A stretch of 64,000 nt of DNA from Agapanthus africanus (taxonomy: Eukaryota > Streptophyta > Magnoliopsida > Asparagales > Amaryllidaceae). Below the pieces are notes generated by a model. It saw only the letters and a program-made list of their open reading frames with translations. It ran no database searches and had not been told where the DNA came from. Position 1 is the first letter of the stretch; each line of letters begins with the position of its first letter. Positions 12,165 through 22,883 of this stretch are shown in pieces. Location of the stretch: positions 67,577,396 to 67,641,395 of the forward strand of contig JASDDO010000016.1 in NCBI GenBank assembly GCA_030015575.1, read 5' to 3'. Made by a program: the position numbers and the translations under genes.

Positions 12165-14363
12165 TGTTAGTTATATGTATGCCCTAGAGGCCATTACTGT
12201 ACATACGATGTATATTGTAGTGGATGCTTGGACATATATATGGAGGACTTTCTTGCTCGACATGATAGTATGCTATCTGGTTGCTTTTTATCTTAACATG
12301 TACGCTGATTGTCTCTATGTTACATGTTGATAAAGCCCTTAGGATGAGTACTTGACTACCAGGACTATGACTATGATGCAGATCATACTAGTGGAGACAG
12401 AGTAGTCGTTAAGTACATCCTTAAAATATTCTTAGTCGTGGGTGTATCGAGACAGGGCATCGATATAGCAGAGTAGACTAGCGTATAGCTTCTCGACCCA
12501 TGTAGATGGGCGATGGATGATCCCATATCCATTGGCGTTTGACATCAGAGACAGTATATGGGTGCTCAGTGGAGACTGGGTATATTGAACGGACTCGCCG
12601 AGAACTCCCAGATGGTATTATACCTAACGTCAGATGGCAATTCTCTGGTGACACTGGTACAGGTTAGTCTGTAGACCCGAGATCGTCATAGAGTCTTGTG
12701 TGATTTCCACTGTGCTTTGATTTCCACCTTACCACGTTCAAGAGAACCTGCAAAATTGTGGCTTTTGGGTACAGTCCCGAGTCACATGGAGGCAATGAGC
12801 GATAGGAGAGGTTTCGTCTCTCCCGGTATTGGGAGTTGATGTTGTGCTGTGCTCGATTGGCTATAACAAGAAGTCCTTGGCCAAGGCTGCATCAGAGATA
12901 TACTGGTAAGTGTTATCAGTAGTTTCTCGACTCGTTATGAGCCTCATATCGACACGACTTATCCAGTTACTGGGGTCTGACGTTTACCACTCCTAGACGA
13001 GATATGCGACATATCAGACGAAGAGACCGGACTGTACGGTAGTGTTACTGGTTGGATTCGCAGGAGTGTGAGCAGATTTGCTTGTTGATCTTTTGATCGC
13101 TCAATACTCGGGTGGCCGTTACGTTTAGTAGACCGCTTGCGGCTTGTGGGTGTTTGATATGACCATCACCTACTGCCAGCGTATTGACGAGTCTTTAGAG
13201 TCCTACACAGGGGTTTCCTGACTCAAGCGAAACGGAGTAGGAGCACATATGTGATATGTGCGGGACCGAGATTGATACGATATGAGATATCATATTCTAT
13301 TCTCGCGATATGAGATATCGGTCGGTTATATATGATATAACCGGTTTATCGGATCAAGTGTTGATTCGATAAGTTGATTCATATGATATTAGTCGGTTAT
13401 AGGTGATATAGCCGGATTATTAAATCAAGAGTTGATTTGATAATCTAATGTATAATTATATATTTGATATATTATATTACATTAACTAGTATTAGCTCAC
13501 TTATGATTCTTTTCTCACTCACTTTGTGCACATTGTATGTATGTGATATATGCAAGTGTACATTATTTTGTGTCATGCTTGATGATACATGCAAGATGGG
13601 TGTATGAGATTAATACCATGCTAGGGTTAAGTTAGGGTTTTATTTATTTCTTAAGTTATAACAAAAGAGAGAAGACTTGGTCAATGTTGTCAAGCTTGGA
13701 TGAAGCTTATAGAAACATTGACAAAGTCCACTTTTTGTCATTCCTTAGGATATTAGTTAACCCAACCCTTAACCTTAGCCCTTGGTTTATTCTCTACATG
13801 AGTTATGCATGAGGGCTTAACTCACCCATGGTTGCAATAATTCATTTGGATCATTATTTTTCATATGAGTTCATTCTTCTTCTTCTTCCTCAAAAACTTT
13901 CTAGCTTCAATGGAGATGCGAGAAAAAATGTGAGAAAATGAAATATAAAGTGAGCCCACTTCCTACTTCATCATCCTCTACTACTTTCCATTTAGTATAG
14001 GGTGTTTGCTTCATTAATTTCACAATTAGTGAAGAGATTGCTTGAGTTAGTGTCTCCTCGACGTAGATCATCTTCGGCCTCGAAGACTTCGAAGCAATCA
14101 TGTTCGTTTCTTCATGGGAGCCTCTCTAGAGTCCGGAGTTCACGATCGCAGCGAAGGGGCTACTACATGGAGCTATTGAAGTGAAGGACTGGTCTATAAA
14201 GGTTGTATTCCTTGCTCTCTTTTACTTGCAAAGTGTTTGCATATCTATTTCCGTCGATTTCTAGTTAACGATTCTAAGTTAGGGTTAGCTAAAACGGCAA
14301 ATTTTTGAATATGGAATGGACGATGTCTCCCGAAACCTTGCTGCCGTCTTAGGTAACCCTGCA
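12165..14363 (+). repeat. 5' LTR of element B (2199 bp)
   Basis: It runs from TGTTAGTTATATGTATGCCC to AACCCTGCA, then one base, then the primer site. Palindromes inside it are GATAGTATGCTATC (12264-12277), CCTTGGCCAAGG (12875-12886), and two units of the paired-palindrome repeat (about 13308-13450), such as TATCGGATCAA facing TTGATTCGATA. The 3' LTR of B matches it with only a few percent difference by eye. Short ORFs in it are not supported as genes. Confidence 0.92.
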
Positions 14364-14364
14364 G

Positions 14365-14376
14365 TGGTATCAGAGC
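14365..14376 (+). other. Primer-binding site of element B
   Basis: TGGTATCAGAGC, complementary to the plant initiator methionine tRNA 3' end, lies one base after the 5' LTR. Confidence 0.93.
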
Positions 14377-16280
14377 CATGTAAGAAATTTATACGGATTT
14401 TGTTAGAATTACGAAACCGAAACAACTCCGAAACTTGCAACGCGAAACCCTAGTTTCTGTCGATTTTAAAAAGCTTTCAGAATTTTTTTTAAACAACTGC
14501 AGAATGTTGTATGCGATACATCATGAACACACAAGAAAATTGAGCCCCTTAGCTCGGAAATTGGCCGGCGACTTTGGTAGAAATTCAGGCGACCTTGGGT
14601 GACTTTTGGATATTTGGGCTAATTTTTTTGTGTGTTCCAGGTACTGGGGTTTAGTGTTTCAGGTGTTGTTTGTTTTTGCTAATTTTGTATGTGATGTAAT
14701 CTTACACTATAAGCAATTCGGCTTGTTTCATTTTCATAGTTTTAACATTGTTTCGGGTTATTCACATATTGTCTAGGCGAAGTTAAAAAGTTCGATCGAA
14801 TGTCAAAAACCCATTTTTCCAAGTTTAACGTATTCGGAAAAAACATGCAAGTAATCCTATGAACCCTCTAGAAGTATGAAACCCTAACTCGACTTTTTGG
14901 ATCGCGGAACCTTGGTCAAACCCTAGGGTTTTCCGTAGTTTCGTCGCGACATGAGTGAGGGTTGGGTTTGCCCTTCTACGGCTGGTTCATAGGTACTGTG
15001 GTATCTTCTGGGGATTATTGAACTGCGCTCAAGTGTTGAGCTGTCGGGAAATTATGGGACTTTGATGAATCGATCGAAGAGTTTAACGTCGTGCGGATAT
15101 TATGTGATGGGATACAATATTTGGAATCCACAAATGTAGTTATGAGATAACTAATTTGAATGTTATAAATCTAGCAATTTAGTCTCATTTGATCGGTTGT
15201 CATGGGATTTTGATGTGATCAAAAGTCCGTCGCAATCACGTAGCGTACGTGGATACTCAGTGGGTAAACTTAATAGATAGCCACGCCCCATAGCCCCGAC
15301 CAAGTGACTGTAGGAGAACCCCATAGCCAAAAGCATCTGTTCGGGTGCTCGCAACAGCGGTGTTCCGCCTTAGTGCACTTCGTCGACGGTATCGGGGTGT
15401 GTGTCCGTCTACTAAAGTTTCCGACGAGCATTCGATCAGGATGTCGGGAATCTTGTTGAATTGCCCAACATGATATTGAAATGTGTTTTCGAGATCGAGA
15501 CTAAAATGCGGGGTTTATAATTGATAGGCATGCGATGTCTAAGGAATTCATTTGGTTAGGCATGTGATATCTAAGGTGGTTGCGGATTCCAACTGTTGTG
15601 GTTTTTCACTTTCTTTTCTGCGACCGTAAGTGTAATATGTGGTGTGTCGCCGATTTTCGTTGCTATTTGTCAACGACAATTGGGATACGCATATTTACTT
15701 ATGTTGATGACATGTGACGTTATGTGTTGCTGGGATATTTTATATTGGATCGTCGTGTTTTGAATAGCCGGGGGTTTTATGTGATATGAGAGTTTTTCAT
15801 TTTCATTCATGTTAAATTCATTGTATGTAATATTCTTTCATTGGGGCACTTCCGGGTTGAGGATGATGTCACCATTGTATATTATTTACTTTTTCGCATT
15901 AGGATAGACCCAAGGCGGAGAGCACAAGTAACCGAGTTCTAGGGACCAGTGGGAGACCATCTCGAGGAGTCGAGACCGGGTCTCCTAACTCTAGAATTGG
16001 TAGGGTTGCTTGCCGCTCTCGTAGGGGTCTAGGGGTGTGGGATTGGCTATTCATCACGACCGTGGAATCCGTGTTTTATACATGCTTAAAATAAAACCCG
16101 AAAATCTTAATATATCCAATATTTCATTTGTTTTTATTCTGCTGTGATATTCTGTGATGTGATCATTGATTATATTCTGAGACGAATGCTTATATTATAT
16201 ATGATATATATTATATATTGTTGCTTTGTTAAGAAACCTAAAGATGTCGTAGAAACTTATTTTAAAAATTGGTAGCTCTA

Positions 16281-16520
16281 GTTTTTGCTTTGCAAAGCGA
16301 TATTCCTTGTAGAATATCCAACACCTTATTCGATAAGGAAAGAGCCGAGATCCCTTCACCGGGAGTGACCTCTTTTGCGAAACTAGCAGATACTACAAAC
16401 TCGGTTTGTCTTTTGATTGCTTTTATAGTTTTTGCTTTGCATAGTGGTATTTCTGAAATATCCTGCACCTTATTCGATAAGGAAAGAGCCGAGATCCTTT
16501 CACCGGGAGTGACCTCTTTA
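16281..16520 (+). other. Duplicated hairpin module in the B leader
   Basis: Two copies about 150 bp apart, each starting TTTTTGCTTTGCA and ending CACCGGGAGTGACC. Each holds two small stems: GATATTC facing GAATATC in copy 1 (GGTATTT facing AAATATCC in copy 2), then CCTTAT-TCG-ATAAGG at 16324-16338 and 16468-16482. Copies occur also in C and D, with stems changed on both sides. Confidence 0.75.
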
Positions 16521-16660
16521 GTAAAACTAGTAAAAGCCTCAAAACACTCCTTTTCAAAATCATTCGATTCTACGACGATATTAAGTTCATTATGCAAAGG
16601 GTTTTCTTAAAAACCTGTAGTAGCCCTACGTCATTTTAGATAAGCACTTCATAGTATTCG

Positions 16661-16878
16661 TGCTACGTTTGTTGGTCTGCGTCAAGGCGTAGTGTGCGGT
16701 AGCTATTTATGCTTATCTGCTAAAGCATATGATGCGATTGAGTTAGGGTAGTCGTGCGACTTTGTTGGCCTGCTTCAAGGGTCGTGCGGGTGGGTTTAAT
16801 TCAATCGGGAAATGTATGGGTTGAACTTGACTAGCGGACTATGGTTTGTTGGCCTGCGTCAAGGTCATAGGACGCTAG
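16661..16878 (+). other. Three-hairpin cluster in the B leader
   Basis: Hairpin 1 pairs ctacg (16663-16667) with cgtag (16688-16692). Hairpin 2 pairs gtgcgac (16754-16760) with gtcgtgc (16781-16787), two of its pairs being GU. Hairpin 3 pairs ctagcg-ga-ctatg (16831-16843) with catag-ga-cgctag (16866-16878), a two-part stem around facing GA dinucleotides. Loops are TTGTTGG, a 5-base core (TCTGC or CCTGC), then GTCAAGG (TTCAAGG in hairpin 2). The same order occurs in A, C and D. Confidence 0.75.
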
Positions 16879-17311
16879 GGGCAAAACATTATCGGGAATT
16901 TCAAGTATTGAAATTTGCAATGAGATTGCACACTTTCAATGAGATAGTTGGATCCCGTTACCCACTGCGAGTAAGAGTTACTCCAGGGAGAGTTTTACAC
17001 ATTACAATTGGCCGATCAAGTAGGTGTCTAGAAAGGTGTTAACGGGGTTACGCCTCTGGGAAAACGATGTTTATTTTAACTAGGTCTGTGCGAAAGCACG
17101 GGGAACCTCCCTCAAGGTACTGGCACTGGCCTGGCTGAAAGATTGGTGAACTTGTAGGGTGTAATTAATCCCGGCTAGTCTTTCCTTTTAGGGTTTGAAG
17201 GAAGATTTGACTAAAACAGCGGGAGCCATCCTGATTAGATATATTAATAACCAATCTAATCTTGCAAGAGCATACACTGAGTGTTTTCTTCTCTTTCTCC
17301 AGGTAGCGACC

Positions 17312-17548
17312 ATGTCACGTCTTAATCAAGATAATAATATGGATGTATTGACCGAACCCGCTTGTTATACCACGCTAAGGAACGTTGGTCCCGCTCCAAT
17401 TTATAATTATTATAAGACCGAGCAGGAAATAGGTGATTACCAGGATTCCCGTGCCGACCAAATGAAGAAAGTGCATGATGATGCTTCTTCTTCGGGTGTG
17501 TTCATTACCGAGAAATGTTTCTCAGTATCCTTTACGTCCTGGGTATGA
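17312..17548 (+). pseudogene. B gag remnant with capsid and zinc knuckle deleted
   Basis: The start at 17312 follows the conserved AG|CGACC context also found before the A gag start. The product is about 78 residues, beginning MSRLNQDNNMDVLTEP, whereas A has about 300 residues before its protease. The N-terminal part is not recognisable. Its end (DDASSSGVFITEKCFSVSF) matches A residues 297-314, just upstream of the protease. The whole capsid-like region and CCHC zinc knuckle are therefore absent. The frame ends at TGA where A has the residue before DTGSGSH. Element C carries the same shortened gag, so the deletion is older than either insertion. Confidence 0.75.
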
Positions 17549-20263
17549 GATACCGGATCAGGATCCCACATATGTAATCTGTTACATGGGCTATAGAAAG
17601 GTAGAAAACTGAGAACGGGTGATAAGTTTCAAGAGTTGGAAACGGTGCAAGTGTTGCAGCCAAGTATGTTGGCAGTTATCATCCTGTATTACCAAATACA
17701 TTGATTCTGAACGAATGTTATTAGATACCGAACCTAATATACAACATCATATCAGTCTCTTTATTTAGTAAAGAAGGATATAACTTTTTATTGTTGGATA
17801 ATTTTTTGAACATTTCCTATATCAAGAGTTGATCGGTTCAGGCACGTTATCTAAAAGCATATACGTTCTAAATCAAACCACGGTTCTTAACATATAGAAC
17901 ACATACAAGAGGAAGAGTTCAGAAATGAACGAATCCTTCTTGAGGCATTGTAGACTAGGTCATATCCATGCGACCCGACTAGCTAAGTTACATAAAGATA
18001 CATATTTAAATCAGTTTGAATTTACATCTTGTGAAACTTGCCAGTCATGTCACAAATATAAGACGATCATAGCTCCGTTTATTGGAAACATAGAAAGAGT
18101 TGGTGAACTCTTGGGATTGATACATGATAATGTATGTAGGTCCCCTGTCTACACATGCCAGGACCGGTTCTTTGTACTTCATTACATTCACTGATGATCT
18201 CTCAAGATTCAGACATATGTTCCTGTTGAAACACAAGTCTGAACCTTTTGAGAAATTCAAAGAATATAAGTTAGAAGTAGAGAACCAAAAATGGGCATAA
18301 GTATTATGTCCTTTGATGAGATCAGAGAGGAGAATACTTGAGCACGGAATTCCCGGACCACTCTAAAGGAGAATGAGATTCTCTCTCGGCATTACTCCTC
18401 CGTATACACCACAACACGTCGGTGTGTCGGGGAGGAGCAATCGCACCCTATGTGATATGGTGTGCTCTATGATGAGTACTACTGAGTTGCCTATTTCCTT
18501 TTGGGGGTTATGCACTTGTGAAGCTGCATACCTATTGAATAGGGTTCCAATCAAATCAGGTGCCTACCACTCTATATGTGATATGGTATGGGAAGAGCCT
18601 ATCTCTTAAGGATGTTAATATTTGGGGTTGTCTGGCCTATGTCTAAAAGCAAAATCCGGACAAGCTCGAGGCAAGGTCAGTTCTTTGGAAGTTTGTTGGA
18701 TATCCTAAGTATTCACAAGTGAATATCTTCTACCACACCGAGAAACAAAATGTGTTTTATTTCTCGGCATGCCACCTTTTAGAAAGGGAATTTCTTGTGA
18801 AGAAATTAGTGGTCATGATGTAGAACTGGAAGGAGTTCTAGCTATACAAACAACAGCTGATGATTTGGTAGAATCGGAGGATTCAATAGTACCCGACGAA
18901 CCTCAGCCTCTCCGCCGATCTGGTAGGGTTCTTCACCCACCTGAGATATACTTCGGTTTTCTCTATGACAGTGGGAGCGAGGATTGCATCATGAGATGAT
19001 GACCTAACTAGTTTCGAGCAGGCCATTAGGAGTGGGGACTCTGTGAGAATGGCTGGATGCTAAGTGATCTGAGATGGAATCTGTATACACCAACAAAGTA
19101 TGGACTTTGGTTTCTATATCTGAAGGGTTAAATCCCCACCAGAAGCAAGTATATCTTGAGAAGATTACTTGGTTTACATGGAAAAGTTGAGACTCTTAAA
19201 GCTAAGACTAGTTGTAAAAGGTTCTCGTCATCGACCAGGTATGGATAATGATGAAACCTTTTCTAGTACCTATGCTTAAGTCCATTCAGATCCTACTTGC
19301 CACTGCTACATACCATGGCTACGATATCTGGCGGTTGGGTGTCAGGACTGCTTTTCTAAATAGTGATTTAGAAGAGAGCGTCTATAAGTACACAGCCAGA
19401 CGGCTTCATAGACAATGGGAGCAGCGGAAACGTGTGCTAGTTGCTTTACGGGTTAAAGCAGGCATCGCGGAGTTGGAACATCTATTTTGATATGATAGTC
19501 AAAGAGTTTGACTTCATCAAAATGGTAGATGAACCTTTTATATACAAAAAGGTAGTAGAGAGTATGGTGGCGATCCTTGTATTGTACGTGGATGATATAC
19601 TCTTGATAGGAAAGGAGTTTCCTATGCTACGCTCGGTCAATCTCCTCTTATCACAATAATTCTCCATATAGAATCAAGGTGATACCTCCTAAATCCTGGG
19701 TTTTGGATCTATGAGATAGATCTAAATGGATATTAGGATTCTCACTTGATGTAGTGAGATGGTATCAATCGATCCTGGGGAGAATCACTGGATAGCTTCC
19801 AGGGTGGTAAGGACGACTGAATATGAGTCACATGCATTGTCTTTACCCTCAGTTGAGGGACGGTATATTGGAAGAGTTCCAAGCTAGATACCGTGACAAA
19901 CTGGACGATAAAGGCTGGATATATTGCTACCAAGGATGCAACCAAAGAGGCAGTCTGAGTGTATATAAGTTCATGAGATGAACTTTGTTCCTACCATTGT
20001 GTGACAATGGAGTTGTGGCTTTTGCCTAGGAACCCCCGTCTCATCAGTGATCCAGACATATTCTTAGGCAGTATCACCTGATCATGGAGATGGTTGATCT
20101 CTAGGGAGATCGAGGTTAGGAGAGTAGACACAGAGGAGAACAACACAGATCCACTCACAAAGGCCTATTCCCAGGAGAGACTTTTATGGGATGGTTGAGT
20201 ATGGGATACTACAACCACTGTTGATTGTTGGGTATGAGATACTACAACAGATGGCTCTAGTGC
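17549..20263 (+). pseudogene. B pol remnant (protease, integrase, reverse transcriptase, RNase H)
   Basis: Broken remains of pol in the usual copia order. Protease: DTGSGSHICNLLHGL from 17549. Integrase: the HHCC region at 17925-18194 (RHCRLGHI, then CETCQSCH). In the core the first catalytic Asp region reads LIHDNVC instead of LIHSDVC, and the Glu region reads GVSGRSNRT (18373-18609) where A has GVSERRNRT, so the catalytic Glu is Gly. Reverse transcriptase: YGLKQASRSWN and VLYVDDILLIG, YVDD at 19585-19596. RNase H (19680-20200) is heavily decayed. Multiple stops and frameshifts make it non-functional. C shares much of this altered sequence. Confidence 0.85.
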
Positions 20264-20274
20264 AAGTGGGAGAT
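20264..20274 (+). other. Polypurine tract of element B
   Basis: aagtgggagat directly abuts the TG of the 3' LTR at 20275; intact compared with A. Confidence 0.85.
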
Positions 20275-20985
20275 TGTTAGTTATATGTATGCCCTAGAGG
20301 CCATTACTTTACATATGATATATATTGTAGTGGATGCTTGGACATATATATGGAGGACTTTCTTGCTCGACATGATAGTATGCTATCTGGTTGCTCTTTA
20401 TCTTAACATTTACGCTGATTGTCTCTATGTTACATGTTGATAAAGCCCTTAGGATGAGTACTTGACTACCAGGACTATGATGAAGATCATACTAGTGGGG
20501 ACAGAGTAGTCGTTAAGTACATCCTTCAAATGTTCCTAGTCGTGGGTGTATCGAGACAGGGCATCGATATACCAGACTAGCGTATAGCTTCTCGACCCAT
20601 GTAGATGGGCGGTGGATGATCCTATATCCATTGGTGTTTGACATCAGAGATAGTATACGGGTGCTCAGTGGAGACTGGGTACACTGAACGGACTCGCCGA
20701 GAACTCCCAGATGGTATTATACCTAACGTCAGATAGCAGTTTTCTGGTGACACCGGTACGGGTTAGTTGTAGACCCGAGATCGTCATAGAGTCTTGTGTG
20801 ATTCCCACTGTGCTTTGATTTCCACCTTACCATCTTTAAGAGAACGTGCAAAACGGTGGCTTTTGGGCACAGTCCCGAGTCACATGGAGGCAATGAGCGA
20901 TAGGAGGGGTTTCGTCTCTCCTGGTATTGGGAGTTGATGTTGCGCTGTGCTCGATTGGCTATAACAGGAAGTCTTTGGCCAAGGC
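20275..20985 (+). repeat. 3' LTR of element B, first segment
   Basis: It begins TGTTAGTTATATGTATGCCC like the 5' LTR and follows it to 20985, where element A is inserted. The break lies within the LTR palindrome ctttggccaagg (20973-20984). The rest continues at 30738. Confidence 0.92.
20981..20985. repeat. Target-site duplication of element A (left copy)
   Basis: aaggc here and at 30733-30737 flank element A exactly. Removing A and one copy restores continuous similarity to the B 5' LTR around 12882. Confidence 0.95.
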
Positions 20986-22869
20986 TGTAAGTCGATGTAG
21001 TACACCCCAGTACTTGTGGGGAGGCGGAATTTACAAAAACGATCAAGTTTAAGGAACGAACATCGACTAACCGCTTAAATCGAAGCTAAACAAATAATAA
21101 CCAAACACATAGCTATACTAAACTATAGTGTTAAGGGATTATACCGATCGAAACTAGTCCTTCGTCTTTGTGTCCTCCTTTGTTCTCCTCGACCTTCTCT
21201 AGGTAGTAGACGATCCACCCGAGAGCAAAACTCCAAGCTAAACCTCTAACTTGAGGTAACTAATCAACTTTGATTGCTAATCAAAGATGATAGGATGATA
21301 TAGAGTAAAGGTAATGGATTGTTTAGTCTAACTAATCCTTTGATCTCAACACATGAGGATTAAGGATTAGGGTTTGAAGATGAGAGCTTAAGGAGAGAGA
21401 ATGTGAGATAAGATAATCAGAGGAGAGAGAGTGTATCATAATATATTATGAAGCATTTCTTTTTAACAATAATGAATAAAGGAAATGAATAAGCATGCTT
21501 CATAAAATATCTAGTGGTGATTCATTAGCATGAGTCATTAAGCAATAAATGTGCATTAATGAAATGAATGAATCACCACCATGACTCACTTTCTTATCCA
21601 AAAGAAACCTCCTTAGTCACATCTTCTAGAAGCTTCTCGAGTAATTACGAGAACGCCCCTCCGATCCGTAAAAATACGGAAAAACTTTAGACTGTATAAA
21701 TCCAATAACCGGATACCAGTAACTGGCTTAAACCAAAGCCGACTGGTAAAAACTGTCCGAAAGTCGTACGAGCGTAAACGCACGTATGCGTCCGAACCCT
21801 TTGTCGCAAAACCATGCAACCTCTATATCGTTTCACCTGGAGTAGGAAACTCTCTGTGTGGGACTCTAGAGACTCGACTACTACGCTGGCAGTGGGTTTA
21901 ACCACAGACCGCAAGCGGCACTAGCTGTACGTAACGGTCCCCAGGTAGTTGTCGATAAGAAGGCCGATGAGTAAACCCATCCGAACTCCTACTGAGTCTG
22001 ATGTGACAATCTCCATACAGTCCGGTCCGTTCGTCCAAGACTATCGCATATCGGGCCTAGGGGGGCGGCAAGCGTCAGTCCCCTAATAGCGGTATAAGTC
22101 GTGTCGGAGGGAAGCCCATTACACCCTGAGAAACTACTGGAACCTACCAGCAAATCTCGCTTGCCCTGGCCAGGGACTTTGCGTAATGGCTCTCTGACAC
22201 AGCACGATATCTACTCCCAATACCGGGAGGGACGAATCCTGTCTAACCGCCACTGCCTCCAAGTGCTCGGGACTGCACCCAACTGCTACCTGTTTGCACG
22301 ACTCCTTTGAGCCGTGGTAGGGTAGCAATCTAAGAACAGTGGGACACACTCGAGGCGAAGTAGCAGTGTCAAGTCTGCGGACTACGCTGTACTCATGTCA
22401 CCTGGGAACTGTTCACTGACGACTGGTATCAAACCAACCAACAGTTCCCTGTGAGTCCTGTCCGGTGTACCCGTAACCTAACGAGCACCTGCATACTATC
22501 TCCAGTACTACGTACTGACGGCTGTGGGACAGACCATCTCCCCAACTGGGATGAGAAGCGTACACACCAGTCTACTCCGGAGTATCGATACTCTGTCTCG
22601 ATAATCCAACGACCAGGGACCTGAATAAGGATGGGCTTGTAGACTACCCAGCCCCCACTAGTGTGACTGCCATCACAACGCTGGTAGACAAGCAAGATTC
22701 CTAAGAGCTCTATCAATACGTATACTCACATATTAAGATAGAAAAACCAAGTAGCATACTACCATGTTTAGCAAGACTGTTATATACATGTGAATATCCC
22801 AAGCTTCCATTAAGTAATATACAAGCTAGTATGATACAGTAATGGCCTTCTAGGGCATAAACACTAACA
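20986..22869 (-). repeat. 3' LTR of element A (1884 bp)
   Basis: On the plus strand it runs from TGTAAGTCGATG to ACACTAACA. Inside are CACGACTC-CTTT-GAGCCGTG (22297-22316), CCCTGGCCAGGG (22164-22175) and GTAGCATACTAC (22751-22762), palindromes with counterparts in the other LTRs. ORFs within it recur in the other LTR only because the LTRs are near-identical. Confidence 0.97.
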
Positions 22870-22882
22870 ATCTCCCACTTGC
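22870..22882 (-). other. Polypurine tract of element A
   Basis: The minus strand reads GCAAGTGGGAGAT directly before the 3' LTR. The gag-pol stop codon (TAG, 22884-22886) is only 14 bases from the LTR. Confidence 0.9.
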
Positions 22883-22883
22883 A

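Larger units (their letters stand above)
14377..17311 (+). other. Long structured leader of element B
   Basis: About 2.9 kb between the primer site and the gag start with no credible protein. From 5' to 3' it holds a block shared with C (15160-16050, including tagacccaag near 15905), a duplicated hairpin module (16281-16376 and 16429-16520), a short block gtagccctacgtcatttt (16617-16634), three hairpins (16661-16878), a GNRA-type hairpin GTGC-GAAA-GCAC (17088-17099), and a pyrimidine tract ending in AG at 17305-17306 just before gag. The roughly 90-nt block kept in A, C and D is missing near 16200. The overlapping ORFs at 16262-16610 on both strands arise from the duplicated module. Confidence 0.8.

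Noticed and set aside
16262..16610. Overlapping ORFs of 111 and 113 codons on opposite strands
   Set aside because: They arise from a duplicated hairpin module in the B leader. The peptides repeat themselves, resemble no protein, and the frames are not kept in C or D.
21613..21914. Pairs of ORFs (68 and 75 codons) repeated identically at 29476-29777
   Set aside because: These are the same place in the two LTRs of element A and overlap each other in different frames; no coding evidence.
22870..22883. env-like third gene between pol and 3' LTR of A
   Set aside because: The pol stop codon is 14 bases from the LTR, leaving no room for another gene.
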